Source of the DNA: Rhynchopus sp. YZ270_cl-10 | Taxonomy: Eukaryota; Euglenozoa; Diplonemea; Diplonemida; Diplonemidae | Direction: 5' to 3' | DNA length: 64,000 bases | Assembly: GCA_964035575.1 (NCBI GenBank) | Contig: OZ037873.1 | Location: 1,116,001 to 1,180,000, forward strand | The notes under the pieces: model-generated | The model's input: only the letters and a program-made list of their open reading frames with translations | Database searches by the model: none | What the model was told of the DNA's origin: nothing | Position numbers and translations under genes: made by a program | Part shown: piece after piece, positions 19,509 to 29,962 of the stretch | Layout of the letters: each line of letters starts with the position of its first letter | Position numbering within the stretch: position 1 is the first letter of the stretch

Positions 19509-21627
19509 GGGGGAATAGTCAGTTATGCCCTACCCTTTTTTTGAAATGGTCAGAGATACCCGAAAATAAGTTCAGATATTGGTCAGAGATACCCGAAAAT
19601 AAGTTCAGATATTGGTCAGAGATGCCCCATTTTCAAAAATAGGGCATAACTGACCAATATCTGAACTTATTTTCGGGTATTTCGGGTATCTCTGACTATT
19701 TCTCAACTTATTTTCGGGCATGTCTGACCATATCGCCAACTTTTTTCGGGTACCCCAAAAAAGTTGGTTTCGGGTATACCCAGATACCCAGATACCAGGT
19801 CCAGGTACCCAGGAACAGGAAAAAAGTCGTGAAAGAGCAACCACAGCTCCACATGACAAACACAAAAGTGTCCAGTCACGTGGGGCATTCATGCACTGAG
19901 GAGATAATGATCCAACAATTTACAAGAAAGATTACTTAACCTACTGCTGGAAATTGCCAGGTCGTAGTAACACACAAAGTGTGCCTCCGTTCGGGAAGAC
20001 CGGATATTCTAGAGACCAAAAAGGCCTCAAGAATATCTTCCGGTAGTCAAGGTAGAACCGAATGAACGGCCCAAGACCCCCGTGGAGAAGTTAAATGTTG
20101 TAATGCTATCAGGTAGAAACTGCGAACACTGTCTTACCCTCCTCAATGCATGGTGGTTGATGTCTTCCACAACAAATTTCCTGTACCCAGGTACCCAGGT
20201 TCCCAGACCCACGCAAAATTTACCACCAGACCCTGTCTTCGTGCACCTGAAGTACAACGCCGCAGACAGGCCAAACATGCGTTGGACTCAGAGGAATGCC
20301 CGCTGTGCAGGTATCATGAGAACCAACTCCCAGCAACAAGGGGCGCCTTTTGGCGGGCGTTGTTGAGGGTGTTTGGGGTGCAAAGTTTTCCACAATTTTG
20401 ATGCGCGGGTACAGAAGTGTTGTCTTGTTCTTTCATCTCTAGGAATGTAAATGTCAATCGCGTTTAACTACCACGAGGGCTTGTTCAGTGAACCCACGAG
20501 GGGTCGAAGGGGGTTGGTTATCCCATATCTATCAAAGGTTGTGTCGACCAGGCGAATCCACTATGTTACGCTGTACGGGTTAAATCCGAAGAAATAACGC
20601 TTTAGCAGCCGCAGGAAGTTTGTTAAAAAGAGTGCCTCACGCTACACAAACCACCACCCGCGATTGACTTAGATGTTATAACAAAGAGAATTCAGAACAA
20701 AACAACACCCTGCCCCATACACACTAAATTGTCATGCTTCGAGAGCATGCCTGGGCCAAAATTACTTGACAAAAAAGGCAACAAGACCACCCACAAGGAG
20801 TGTGAAATGTGCACTGGTTTTCTGGGGGAACGCAATATTTTCTTGTGCCTCGTCCTCCGTAAGCAGAGGACAGACTTTCCGGAAGGTTTCCAAAGTCGAA
20901 TTTATTGCACTAGCTATGCTCCCTGGGTTAATGGCTATAGCAGTGACTGACAAAGTGTTCCCACCCCCAGGTCTTCGTCCACAAACAAATCTAGAATAGA
21001 TTGATTTGGGTGAAGCCTTGGATTTTGAGTTGTTGAATGTCGGAGAGCGGCGCTCATCGCAATCACGGATGCAGTTCAGATTTCACGATCCTGTGATGAG
21101 TGTAAATGTGGGGTGTGATTAAGTTATGGTATACAAACGCAGTAGTCGGGAAGGGTGAGGTTAATGAAAAAAGTGGTAATAACTATGTATTTCCGCGAAA
21201 TAAGGTACGCTACAGAGAGTTTCCTGCTGCACTAATGGTTCCCAAGCGAAGCGAGGGACCATGTATAAGGGTTTGCGGGTTTGCGGGTATTTACCCCCAC
21301 TAAAAGTAACTGTGTGTGGGGTAGAGGGGTGAAAATCATACCATGCTGCTTCAATACTGTCTCTGCTGTCGCATTCCCTCATGGTGGGTCACTCACCCAC
21401 TGGGCAAAAAATCAAAGGGGGTACCCCCAAATAAGTGGGTACCCCAAATAAGTTCAGAGATACCCGAAAAAAGTTCAGATATACCCGAAAATAGGTTCAA
21501 ATACCCGAAAATAAGTTCAGATATAGTCAGTTATGCCCTATTTCTGGTTTTCGGGTATATCTGAACTTATTTTCGGGTATCTCTGACCATTTCAAAAAAA
21601 GGGTAGGGTATAACTGACTATTCCCCC
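19509..21627. mobile_element. TIR element of about 2.1 kb carrying the shared 1.15-kb core
   Basis: The inverted ends GGGGGAATAGTCAGTTATGC and complement extend about 80-100 bp with repeated GATACCCGAAAATAAGTTCA units. The interior holds the core at 19823-20968, which is duplicated at 49021-50197 inside a different TIR element. Long T and G runs at the edges hide any target-site duplication. Confidence 0.8.
19823..20968. repeat. Shared core repeat, copy 1
   Basis: About 1.15 kb, nearly identical to 49021-50197. It begins AAAGTCGTGAAAGAGCAACC and ends AAGTGTTCCCACCCC. Short frames with Cys pairs (for example EECPLCRYHENQLP, + strand near 20290) suggest a decayed transposon-borne protein, but I cannot name a family and no long frame is open. 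Confidence 0.85.
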
Positions 21628-22927
21628 TTTTTTTTTTTTTTTTTTTTTTGTTTTTGTTTTTTGTAGGGTTCCTTCTTCCAAAGAGATTTTTTGTTCTGTT
21701 TGGCACTTCTTTTCATCAGACTATTTTCCTTCCCCGTCCCTCATCCCCATAAAAAAAATGCGATTATTACAGTGCAATATGCACCTGAAACCCCCTTTTT
21801 TTTTTGTCATTCTTCCACAACTACGTTTTTTTGTCAAAACAAATAACAAAAAACATAAAAAAACCGCGTGCAAAAAAAAAAAAAAAAAAATACGAAATAT
21901 TTTGTGTGAGGTCGCACCGGTCTATCTGTGCATGAGATCTGCACAAAAGACATTCCACGGTGCGTTTTATTTTTCTTTGATTCTCTTTTTCCTTCAAAGC
22001 AAAGTCCCTTTCACTGAGGGGTTTTTTATTGCATATCTGCCGATATTTTCAGGCTTTGCCACCCTTGTGAACGCCTTCTCTATAGCGGTTCAGATGTTGA
22101 TCACAACCTGCAGCACGACCTATACACGGTGAACCCTTCAGGGGGACTACCAGTAGTGCTACTATTATCCAAATGACCAGTGTTTTACGACTAGTGTTAT
22201 ACCAGTAACAACTACTAATGCATCACCAGTCGTGTACGACCAGTAGTTCCATCAGTTGGCCCCCTGACTAGCCGAACATCCCCCAGGGGATGCAAAGTAT
22301 TGCTGTCTCACCAAGAAGGTGTGTTTTGAAGTTGCATGGTCGGGGGTGCCTTCCAGGGCACAGTGTTTGGCATTTCGATTTGAACCGTATTTTTTGTTTT
22401 TTTTTTTTCATGATTCGATATTTTTTTTTGTTTTGTTCAGAAAACCTGACAGAGCCTCCAACACGAGAGGCGAATTTTCAGGGTTTTCATTTTTTGGTGC
22501 GTCTGCAAAACATGTTCATCTTTCAACTTTTTATATAGGTACACTGTCATGGGCTTTGTATTTCAACTCTACTTTTATTATTACTTTGGATGCATACAAG
22601 TCAATGAGAGGGCTTTGTATTTCGAGTCAGAATATTGTGTTTTTATTTCTTTGTTTTTTGCTGTTGTTGATCCAGTTTTCCATCTAACCCCCAGAAACCT
22701 CGAGGGCTTTCCCCCATTTTATTTGCATTTGTATCAACCCTTTTTTTGTGATGAGTTTCCGATAAGCCCCGGGCAATACAAAAGAAAAGGGGGCGGAGGC
22801 ATTTGTCCAACCCCAACTTTTCTTTGTTTGTAATAGGGGGGAAGACGTCACTCTTTTTTACTTTGTGTGTATTTTTTCTTCCATTTTATTTGACTGAATG
22901 AAAAGGGAGTAGGGTATTAGAATGCCA
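21628..22927. other. Repeat-rich region with a possible lone terminal exon
   Basis: The region is AT-rich with homopolymers. A possible exon lies at 22053-22132 (listed separately). An imperfect inverted pair (TCAGGGGGAC at about 22138, GGCCCCCTGA at about 22259) encloses CAGTAGT-type repeats. Hairpin-tail fragments (CATCTTTCAACTTTTT at about 22518; GGGCTTTGTATTTCAACTC at about 22552) follow. Nothing else is recognised. Confidence 0.5.
22053..22132 (+). other. Possible orphan terminal exon
   Basis: An acceptor-like ATATTTTCAG precedes a GC-richer stretch reading FATLVNAFSIAVQMLITTCS and TTYTR before a stop. It is hydrophobic, like a C-terminal membrane anchor. No upstream exon was found, so it may be a relic. 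Low confidence. Confidence 0.2.
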
Positions 22928-23019
22928 ACCTCGAAATGAATGTCACGGACCGCATGCGTTGGGGGTCCAACCTGGTGCACCGGTCATTGTACCAAAAAAA
23001 AAAAAATATACGGTACACT
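22928..23019 (+). repeat. Family A short repeat, split by a hAT-like element
   Basis: GCATGCGTTGGGGGTCCAAC, TGGTGCACCGGTCATTGTACC and GGTACACT lie here. The remainder (GGTACACTGTCATTGAGAGG, then TTTTGTATTTCAAGTCA) continues at 23783-23828 after the insertion. Confidence 0.75.
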
Positions 23020-23782
23020 CAGGGCTCTCAAGATCCTCCACGAAAAAAGCAGAATTTTCGAAATGAGGAGGATTTCATTTTTGCAAAAAAACCCCCCAAA
23101 AAAAAAAATTTTTCCCCCGCAACGAGCGGTCGTCGCGCGCTTCGCGCGCGCCTCCCTGACAGCCACAGAGCGGAGAGGCGGGTCAATTTTGCGAGATAAT
23201 AAAAAACGGAAATCTAATCCTTTCTCTTGCACCGTACGCTCCACGAACCGTACAAAACCAAGACAAAATCAATACGTCTTCCAGAAGCAGGGGCTGATGC
23301 AACGGCGGGTAATTTTTTTGAAATGGTAAATTTTTTGCAGCTTTGGCCAAGTTGTATTTTTTGGCTGCAAAATGCAAGGGTATCCAAAGACATTGTCAAC
23401 TCTATTTTTTTGCGGAGCAAAAAAATTAATATACATGGCGCCGCAGGCGAAAAAAAAATAGGGTACGGTGTAAAAATGCTTCCTTTTACACCACAGAATC
23501 ACTCAACGAACCCTTTTTTTGAGTAGCAAAAAATGAAAATGGCGCCGCAGGCAAAAGGTGCAGCCCTGGACGGTGCATACAGGCTCGGGAAAATATTGGC
23601 TCCCTCGGGGGAGACAAAGTGACCCCCCACTATAAAACCCCTAGGAGGATAATCCTCCACCCGAGCCCGCCAAAAAAAAAAAAAAATAATGGAGGAAATC
23701 CTCCACCAAAAAAGCCTGAAAAAAAAAAAAAAAGCCCCTGGAGGAAATATCCTCCCCTACGTGGAGGATCTTGAGAGCACTG
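23020..23782. mobile_element. Non-autonomous hAT-like element with an 8-bp duplication
   Basis: The ends are CAGGGCTCTCAAGATCCTCC and the near-complement of CAGTGCTCTCAAGATCCTCC. The flanking direct repeat GGTACACT (23012-23019, 23783-23790) is exactly 8 bp, the hAT signature. The interior has no transposase; it includes short GGAGGATTTCCTCC-like inverted motifs near the right end. Confidence 0.85.
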
Positions 23783-23828
23783 GGTACACTGTCATTGAGA
23801 GGGTTTTGTATTTCAAGTCAATTTTTGT

Positions 23829-24344
23829 CATATTTTATTTTTATGAGAGACAGCTTCTTGCCCCCGGATGTACTTCCTAAGCATTCTTCATTATTTCGCA
23901 AGGTGCTTTTAAGGTAAGCCTTAGGTAGTCGTTTGGACAGGATAATCTGACTAACGGCACTCCTTATTCATTTTTTCCCCCCCTTTTTACTTTTTTGTGT
24001 TTTGCATCTGCGTCCTTCGTCCGAGCCTTTCTGTGCTTGATTTGCCAACACGAAAAAGTTTTTTTTTTCAGGCCCCCCCAAAAAACTGGATCGGGAGAAG
24101 GTGAAAACAGGTTTCACCTTCTCCCCCCACCCCAAAGTACAAAAAAGATTTTCAAACCCCCTCACAACTAAAAGAAAGAAAAAAACCCCCGAAAATTGGT
24201 AGCATAGCCACAGGGGCTGTCGACACAAAATGCAATTCATATTCAAAAAAAACACGGGTCGGGAAAGATCTTTTTTTTTTTTTTTTTTTTTTTTCGAGAA
24301 AAAAAATCCTCTTCTCCCGAAAAAAAAAAAAAAAAAAAGATTTT
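23829..24344. other. Non-coding stretch with homopolymer runs
   Basis: No gene is seen. Long T and A runs and one inverted pair (GGTGAAAACAGGTTTCACC at about 24099-24117) are the only structures noted. Confidence 0.5.
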
Positions 24345-25429
24345 TCATACATTGAAATCCCGGGGAGTCACGGGGAGTTTGGCAAAAAATCAAAAAAAAC
24401 GAACTCCCCGTGAGTGTTTTTTTGGTTTCGAGAGTTTTCGAGAGTGTTTTTTTTTTTTTTACGGAGAGTTTTCGCGATTAATCGCGACAAAATTCGCGAT
24501 TAATCCCCGGGAGTAAAATCGCGATTTTTTGTAGCATTTTACCCCAAACACAACCGTGCACACCTGGTGCTATCCGCATCTGACCTGTGCCTACCTGGGC
24601 ACACGTTCAGTCTACGTACTCACATTACACCTACCGATTGATTCGCAAAATGCACCCACCACGACAGAGGGGTGATAAGCCTCGCGGCTTTAGGCGGCAC
24701 AGTGGTGGCGGACATGAGCAAACGAGCCCACAGGTCGATCACAAATGCGACGGGTTAATTCCGCGCTTAGGAATTATCCACACCTGTTTAAGATATAATT
24801 ACGCTTAAATTACTCTGGGCGCAAAATGGTACAGCATACCAGCACGGAAGCATACCACCACATGAAAGCAGGGCTATTTTAAATATGGGGATAAGGAACG
24901 AGAAAAGGGTGAAAACGGGTCGAGGCTTCCCGCCGCAGGCGGAAATTTTTAGATGCCGTGCACTTTTCCAGGTGGTTTGAAGAGTGATCTGACCATATTG
25001 TCCCAGTATAGCAGTACACCCAATAAATCCATTGGAGAAGGAACATTGCACTTTTGACCACCACAGAATACATGTTGCCAGCCACACCACTAAAGTACAA
25101 AAACCCCCTCGGAACGTAGTGAGAGCTTGTGAAAAAATCTCTCCCCGTTCATAGATGGCCCAGTTTTCGAGATTTTTCCATAAATTCGCGATTAATCGCA
25201 AATTTTTATTTTATAAATTGGAGAGTTTTCGAGAGTATTTTTTTTTAAATCGGGGAGTATTGGAGAGTTTTGGAGAGTTTTGGAGAGTTTTTTTTTAAAT
25301 TGGAGAGTTTTCGAGAGTTTTTCACAAATTCGCGATTAATCGCGAATTTTTTTTCTTTTTTTTAATCGCTAAAACTCTCGAAAACACCAGTGGAGAGTCT
25401 CCGCGACTCCCGGGGATTTCAATGTATGA
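24345..25429. mobile_element. TIR element with GCGATTAATCGC-type subterminal repeats
   Basis: The ends TCATACATTGAAATCC and complement enclose repeated GGAGAGTTTTCGAGAG and ATTCGCGATTAATCGCGAA motifs on both sides. The interior (about 24975-25090) is similar to the middle of the element at 59573-60204 and reads on the minus strand as a fragment with WWSKVQCSFSNGFIGC. No intact gene is present. Confidence 0.75.
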
Positions 25430-25454
25430 TTTTTGGGAGAAAAAAAAAAAGAGA

Positions 25455-26560
25455 AAAGATTTGAAAATCCTGGAAAAATCCTGAAAAATCCTGGAAAAAT
25501 CCATGAAATTTCATGAAAAATCTCGAGATCTTGAGAAATCTTTGAAAAAAAAAAAAAAGATTTTCAAAATCTTTTTTTTTTTTTTTCCCAAAAAGATTTT
25601 TCAAAATCCCAAAAATCTTTTTTATCTTTTTTTTGAGAAAAAAAAGATTTTCAAGATCTTTTTCATCTTTTTTTCTCTTTTTTTCCTTTTTTTCCTTTTC
25701 AACTTACCTTCCTTCACCCCCCCTGTAAGGGCAACCGTAGGTGAAGTAAGGTATAGTATTGAAATCGATGTGGGGGGGGAGTAAAGGGTCAATTTTACAA
25801 AACCAGATTTTGAGGAAAAATTTAGCCGAAAATGGGCCCCACGTATAAGGAACCGGGCTCATATTTCTCAAAATTTAAGTGGTCAAAAAATTGTCCAATT
25901 TTCGAGATTGACCCCACCACTGCACGGGCGGAGCCCAAAAATGCAAATAAGGACCCTTTTTAATTTGTTCTCTTGAAATGTATAATTTCATGTTTTCGCG
26001 AAAAAAATTACAACTGACCCCTACAAGGGTTGAAGGAAGGTGGTTGAAAACAACAGTAACAACAAGGACAAGTAATTGCTAAGGAAAAACGGGTGTGATG
26101 TGGAAAACTCCGCGCGATTTTCGAAACCACCGTAGCATCCTGGCGATTTGCTGGAGGTGCTGATGGTGTGATCGATGTGTTGTAGTCTGTGCATTCTGTG
26201 TTCCTTCCGCACTGCTCCAACGACGACGACAATGTGGGGAGCCTGTGGACAAAAACGAGCTGGAACACGCCGAGCCTGCCGAGCCGACGTCCAACAACGC
26301 TATCGAGCAGATGGTGCTGGACGAAGAGGACAGCCCCCCTTCTTGAACGTTTCAGATGCTGGCGTCCCAGTGGGTCTGGCAGCTTACGAAGAGCGTTAGC
26401 ATACCTGCAGAAGAGCAGAATGCTGGGCGTGTTGTAGATTATTTCTACAGGATGGAGTTCCACATCACACCCCGTTTTTTTTCCGATAGCAATTACTTGT
26501 TTTTTCAGGATTTTTCAAAGATCTCAAAGATCTCGAGAGATCCTGAAAAAAAAAGACAAA
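25455..26560. mobile_element. Inverted-repeat-flanked unit carrying dispersed repeat C, copy 1
   Basis: Inverted AT-rich ends built of AATCCTG, TCTCGAGATCTTGAG and CAAAGATCT motifs (about 25455-25545 and 26502-26560) flank repeat C (25745-26487). The ends are low in complexity, so the limits are approximate. Confidence 0.5.
25745..26487 (+). repeat. Dispersed repeat C, copy 1
   Basis: This is similar to 29103-29962. Shared parts include GGGCCCCACGTATAAGGAAC, GTAATTTCATGTTTTCGCG-like and GGATGCTGG-like coding debris. The GC-richer tail (about 26160-26450) corresponds to an acidic peptide (DDDDDAWEPVDDYELE in copy 2). The reading frame is not open in this copy. Confidence 0.75.
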
Positions 26561-28810
26561 AATCCTGAAAATCTTGATTTTTTTTTTTTTCCTCTCGAAA
26601 AAAGACAAAAAAAGACAAAAGATCTTTCCTGACCCGTGAAAAAAAAAAAATAGGAAAAAAAAGACACAACAATACTATTAGTCTATAGACACTGAGCTTA
26701 TAGAAAATTGTAGCGGGGTCAATCCCCGCATTTTTTTTGGAGTTCTTTTTTATGCGTTTTTTTCAACCCTTTTTATATTTTCTCTGTTTGTCTGGAATAG
26801 TGTTAGTTACTCACACCGCTTTTTTTCTTCTCAAAGATGAAAATGTCTTTTTTTTTAAAAAAGCAACAACAACAACAAAAAAACAAAAAAAAACACACAA
26901 CACAACACAACACCCAACATTTGCGAAAACGAAGACACAGATTGTGCCTTTTCTATTTACAGTGCTCCAAAAAACGTAGCCCCAAAATAAGTTTTGGCGG
27001 ATTTTGGGGTATTTTGGGGTATTTTTTTTTGGACCACAAGTTACCCCGTTTTATTTATTTTTCTCTTTTTAGGACATTGCTTACAGCAACAAACCCTCTC
27101 CTGCGTTCTGCCCGTTAAATAGAATGTACGTGAATCTTATTTGAGAATTGATGAATGATTGCCCGTGTTCTTACATAGATTTGGTCAATTTCCTCTTTTC
27201 CGTGTTTTCACACCTTCTATTTTTTACCACCCTTTTTCAAAAGCTATGGTGTATCACACCCCCTTTTTTTCCTTTTTTGTTTTTCTCTCTTTTAAAATAT
27301 TGCAGATTTGACCAAATCTCACCGAATTCCTCCCCACCCTTTTTTTTTTTTCCTTCTTCCAAAAAGGTATAGTGAGCCACTACTTGGGACAGTAGGGATT
27401 CTATTGTTTACATTGTTCCTTCCCTGCGAATTTCCAATTATTTTTTTTTGAGGTGGGCTTCAAGCACAGAGAAGGCTTCGGATCATCTTAGCAAAAAACC
27501 TTGTTGAATACTTGATTGTAGACGTCCGAGGATGTGCTCCATTATTTATTTTTTTGGAGAGACGATAGACCTTAGCGTGATGACACACGCACAACACCCG
27601 ACACCCCCCCTGCTGAGACGAGGTTTCTGAAAGGACAGCGAACCCTGGAATGAGCTTTTGTTTGTTATCGGGTGACAACCTCAGCCCGAACAACCGTCCA
27701 TGTGGCAGTCTGTGTTCAAAACCCGGCGTGTTCCAATGCGATTACGATAGTGGTATAGATGTGTGTGTGTGTGCACGAGAGTGTACATTCATTTTACAAG
27801 TTTTCCTTATTGTGAGTGATTTTTTTTTTTTGTTTTGTTTTTTTTTTCTTCTCCTGTTCGCTCCCGTAAAACAACAACATGGAGATTGGAAAAGGTGGTA
27901 ACTCCCCAATGTCGGTCTCACCCCAGAAGAGATGAGTGCTTTTTTTTTCGTGTTTTAAGGTGACAAAGGCTTAGGTTCAGCTATACATTTTTCTTGTACA
28001 AAATAAAATCTTGAGTTTGTTATGTAACAAGCTACAAAAAAAGTAACAAGGAATACGCTTGTTACTTTGTTTGAGGTGAACGTTGAAATCATCTTACTAA
28101 CAACTCCGTTTTGTTTTTTGCTTTTCGATGAGTGCTTTTTTTTTTTATCTTTCGTTCTCTCTTTTTTCTGGGCTGTGTGTGCCCAGGATATTCACAGCCT
28201 TTCATTCCCCATTTCTCTCTCTCTCTCTCTCTCCTTCTCTCGGGGGAATTTTTTTTTTTTTTGTCAAGTAATTTCATGTTCGATCACCTCCCCGTTCCCT
28301 TCTGAAGTGTTTAGGTGCGCCTGATCTGCGAATGTGCGTATAGTTGGTACGCACATTTGCACATGATGCACATTGTCACAGCAGAAACCCGACGTACACA
28401 ATGCACGGAGAACCAAGTGGTACGATGCGTTCTCCAACGTACAGTGAGGGCGTTCTGCACTTTTCAACTTCTCTTTTTTTTTCATTGTTCCCACGGTGGA
28501 GTCCGCCCAACATGGGCGGACTCTTGAGGCGGCCCTCCACCTGAAGAGTCCGACTAAAAGAGTCTGCCCAGGTTGGGCGGACTCCACCGTGCACGTCTTC
28601 TTTCGATCAAATCCCTCCATGCAGAAATCCGACCGTCCAAACAGACAGAGTAGAAAAGCGCCACGGTAACGAACAGGCCTTTTAATTCACTTCAGATTCA
28701 CTTTTCTGCAGCTTTCATTTTTCATTCAAAATACAACACATTTTTTTTTCTATTTCAAAGACAGAGGCAAGAGGTGGCGAAGTGGTTGTACACCAAACAA
28801 AACAGAGTAT
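26561..28810. other. Gene-poor region with hairpin repeats
   Basis: The region is mostly T and A tracts. It holds family B relics (about 27465 and 27957), a family C-like hairpin near 27770 (GCACGAGAGTGTACATTCAT) and one near 28332-28356 (ATGTGCGTATAG / TACGCACAT). It also has a GCACTTTTCAACTTCTCTTT tail (28459) and the MITE at 28492-28591. A Cys-rich stretch at about 27690-27760 (RPCGSLCSKPGVFQCDYDSG) could be a small exon or fragment; I cannot support it further. Confidence 0.45.
28492..28591. repeat. Foldback MITE (CACGGTGGAGTC ends), copy 1
   Basis: CACGGTGGAGTCCGCCCAAC pairs with its complement at the right end, with a nested CATGGGCGGACTC. It lies just after a GCACTTTTCAACTTCTCTTT tail, as does the copy at 36017-36140. 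Confidence 0.8.
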
Positions 28811-29308
28811 TTTCCCAACCTTCCTGTATACACGCGTCAGCAACCAATACAGGTAGTGTATTGAAATGATTCTGGGGGGGGGTAAGGGGTCTAATTTTAA
28901 TTTCGTCGATTTTGAGAAAAATTTTGGCCAAAAATGGGCCCCACGTATAAGGAACCGGGCTCATATTTCTCAAAATTTAAGTGGTCAAAAAATTGTCCAA
29001 TTTTCCGAAATGACCCCACCGCTGCACGGGCGGAGCCCAAAAATGCAAATAAGCCACTTTTTCCCAACCTTCCTGTATACACGCGTCAGCAACCAATACA
29101 GGTAGTGTATTGAAATGATTCTGGGGGGGGGTAAGGGGTCTAATTTTAATTTCGTCGATTTTGAGAAAAATTTTGGCCAAAAATGGGCCCCACGTATAAG
29201 GAACCGGGCTCATATTTCTCAAAATTTAAGTGGTCAAAAAATTGTCCAATTTTCCGAAATGACCCCACCGCTGCACGGGCGGAGCCCAAAAATGCAAATA
29301 AGCCACTT
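28811..29308 (+). repeat. Tandem duplication, two units of 249 bp
   Basis: 28811-29059 and 29060-29308 are practically identical, beginning TTTCCCAACCTTCCTGTATA. The unit is a piece of dispersed repeat C (also at 25745 onward), and a distant relative lies right of the heptamer array at about 47385-47450. The near-identity implies a recent duplication. Confidence 0.9.
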
Positions 29309-29962
29309 TTTGGTTTCATTGAAATGATGCGGCTGACACTGAGGAATTATGGTTTCCGGCGTCCCATTGAGGGGGCGAACCCTTTTTAATTTTTTGTTCT
29401 CTTGAAATGTGTAATTTCATGTTTTCGCGAAAACAACACGAACTGATCGGGTTGAAGGAAGGGTGGGGAAAACAATAATAACAAGAACAACTAATTGCTA
29501 AGAAAAAAAATGGGGTGTGCTGTGGATAACTCCGCGCGATTTTCGAAACCACCATAGCATCCTGGCGATTTTCTGGAGGTGCTGATGTGACGATGCCTGG
29601 TGCGATCGACGACGTGTTGTCGTCTGTGCATTATGTGTTCCTTCCGCACTGCTCTGATGACGACGACGATGCGTGGGAGCCTGTGGACGACTACGAGCTG
29701 GAACATGCCGAGGCCGCCCGAGCGAATGGTTATCGAGCCTGCCGAGACTACGTCCAATAACGCGATCGAGCAGATGGTGCTGGACGAAGAGGACAGCCGC
29801 ACTGTTTAAAAGTTTCAGATGCAGGCATCCCAGTGGGTTCAGCAGCGTACGAAGAGCGTTTTAGCATACCTGCAGAAGAGCAGAATGCTGGGCGTGTTGT
29901 AGATTATATTTTTTTCAGAGTGGAGTTCCACAGCACACCCGGTTTTTTTTCCGATAGCAATT
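29103..29962 (+). repeat. Dispersed repeat C, copy 2
   Basis: The second copy of the unit at 25745-26487, with an extra 80-bp segment near 29310-29390. The segment at 29595-29757 is open for about 54 codons from ATG (MPGAIDDVLSSVHYVFLPHC, then an Asp-rich run). It is probably a remnant of a transposon-borne or captured gene, not a functional CDS. Confidence 0.75.

Noticed and set aside
24152-24393. Phe/Lys-rich minus-strand frames
   Set aside because: Made of A and T homopolymer runs.
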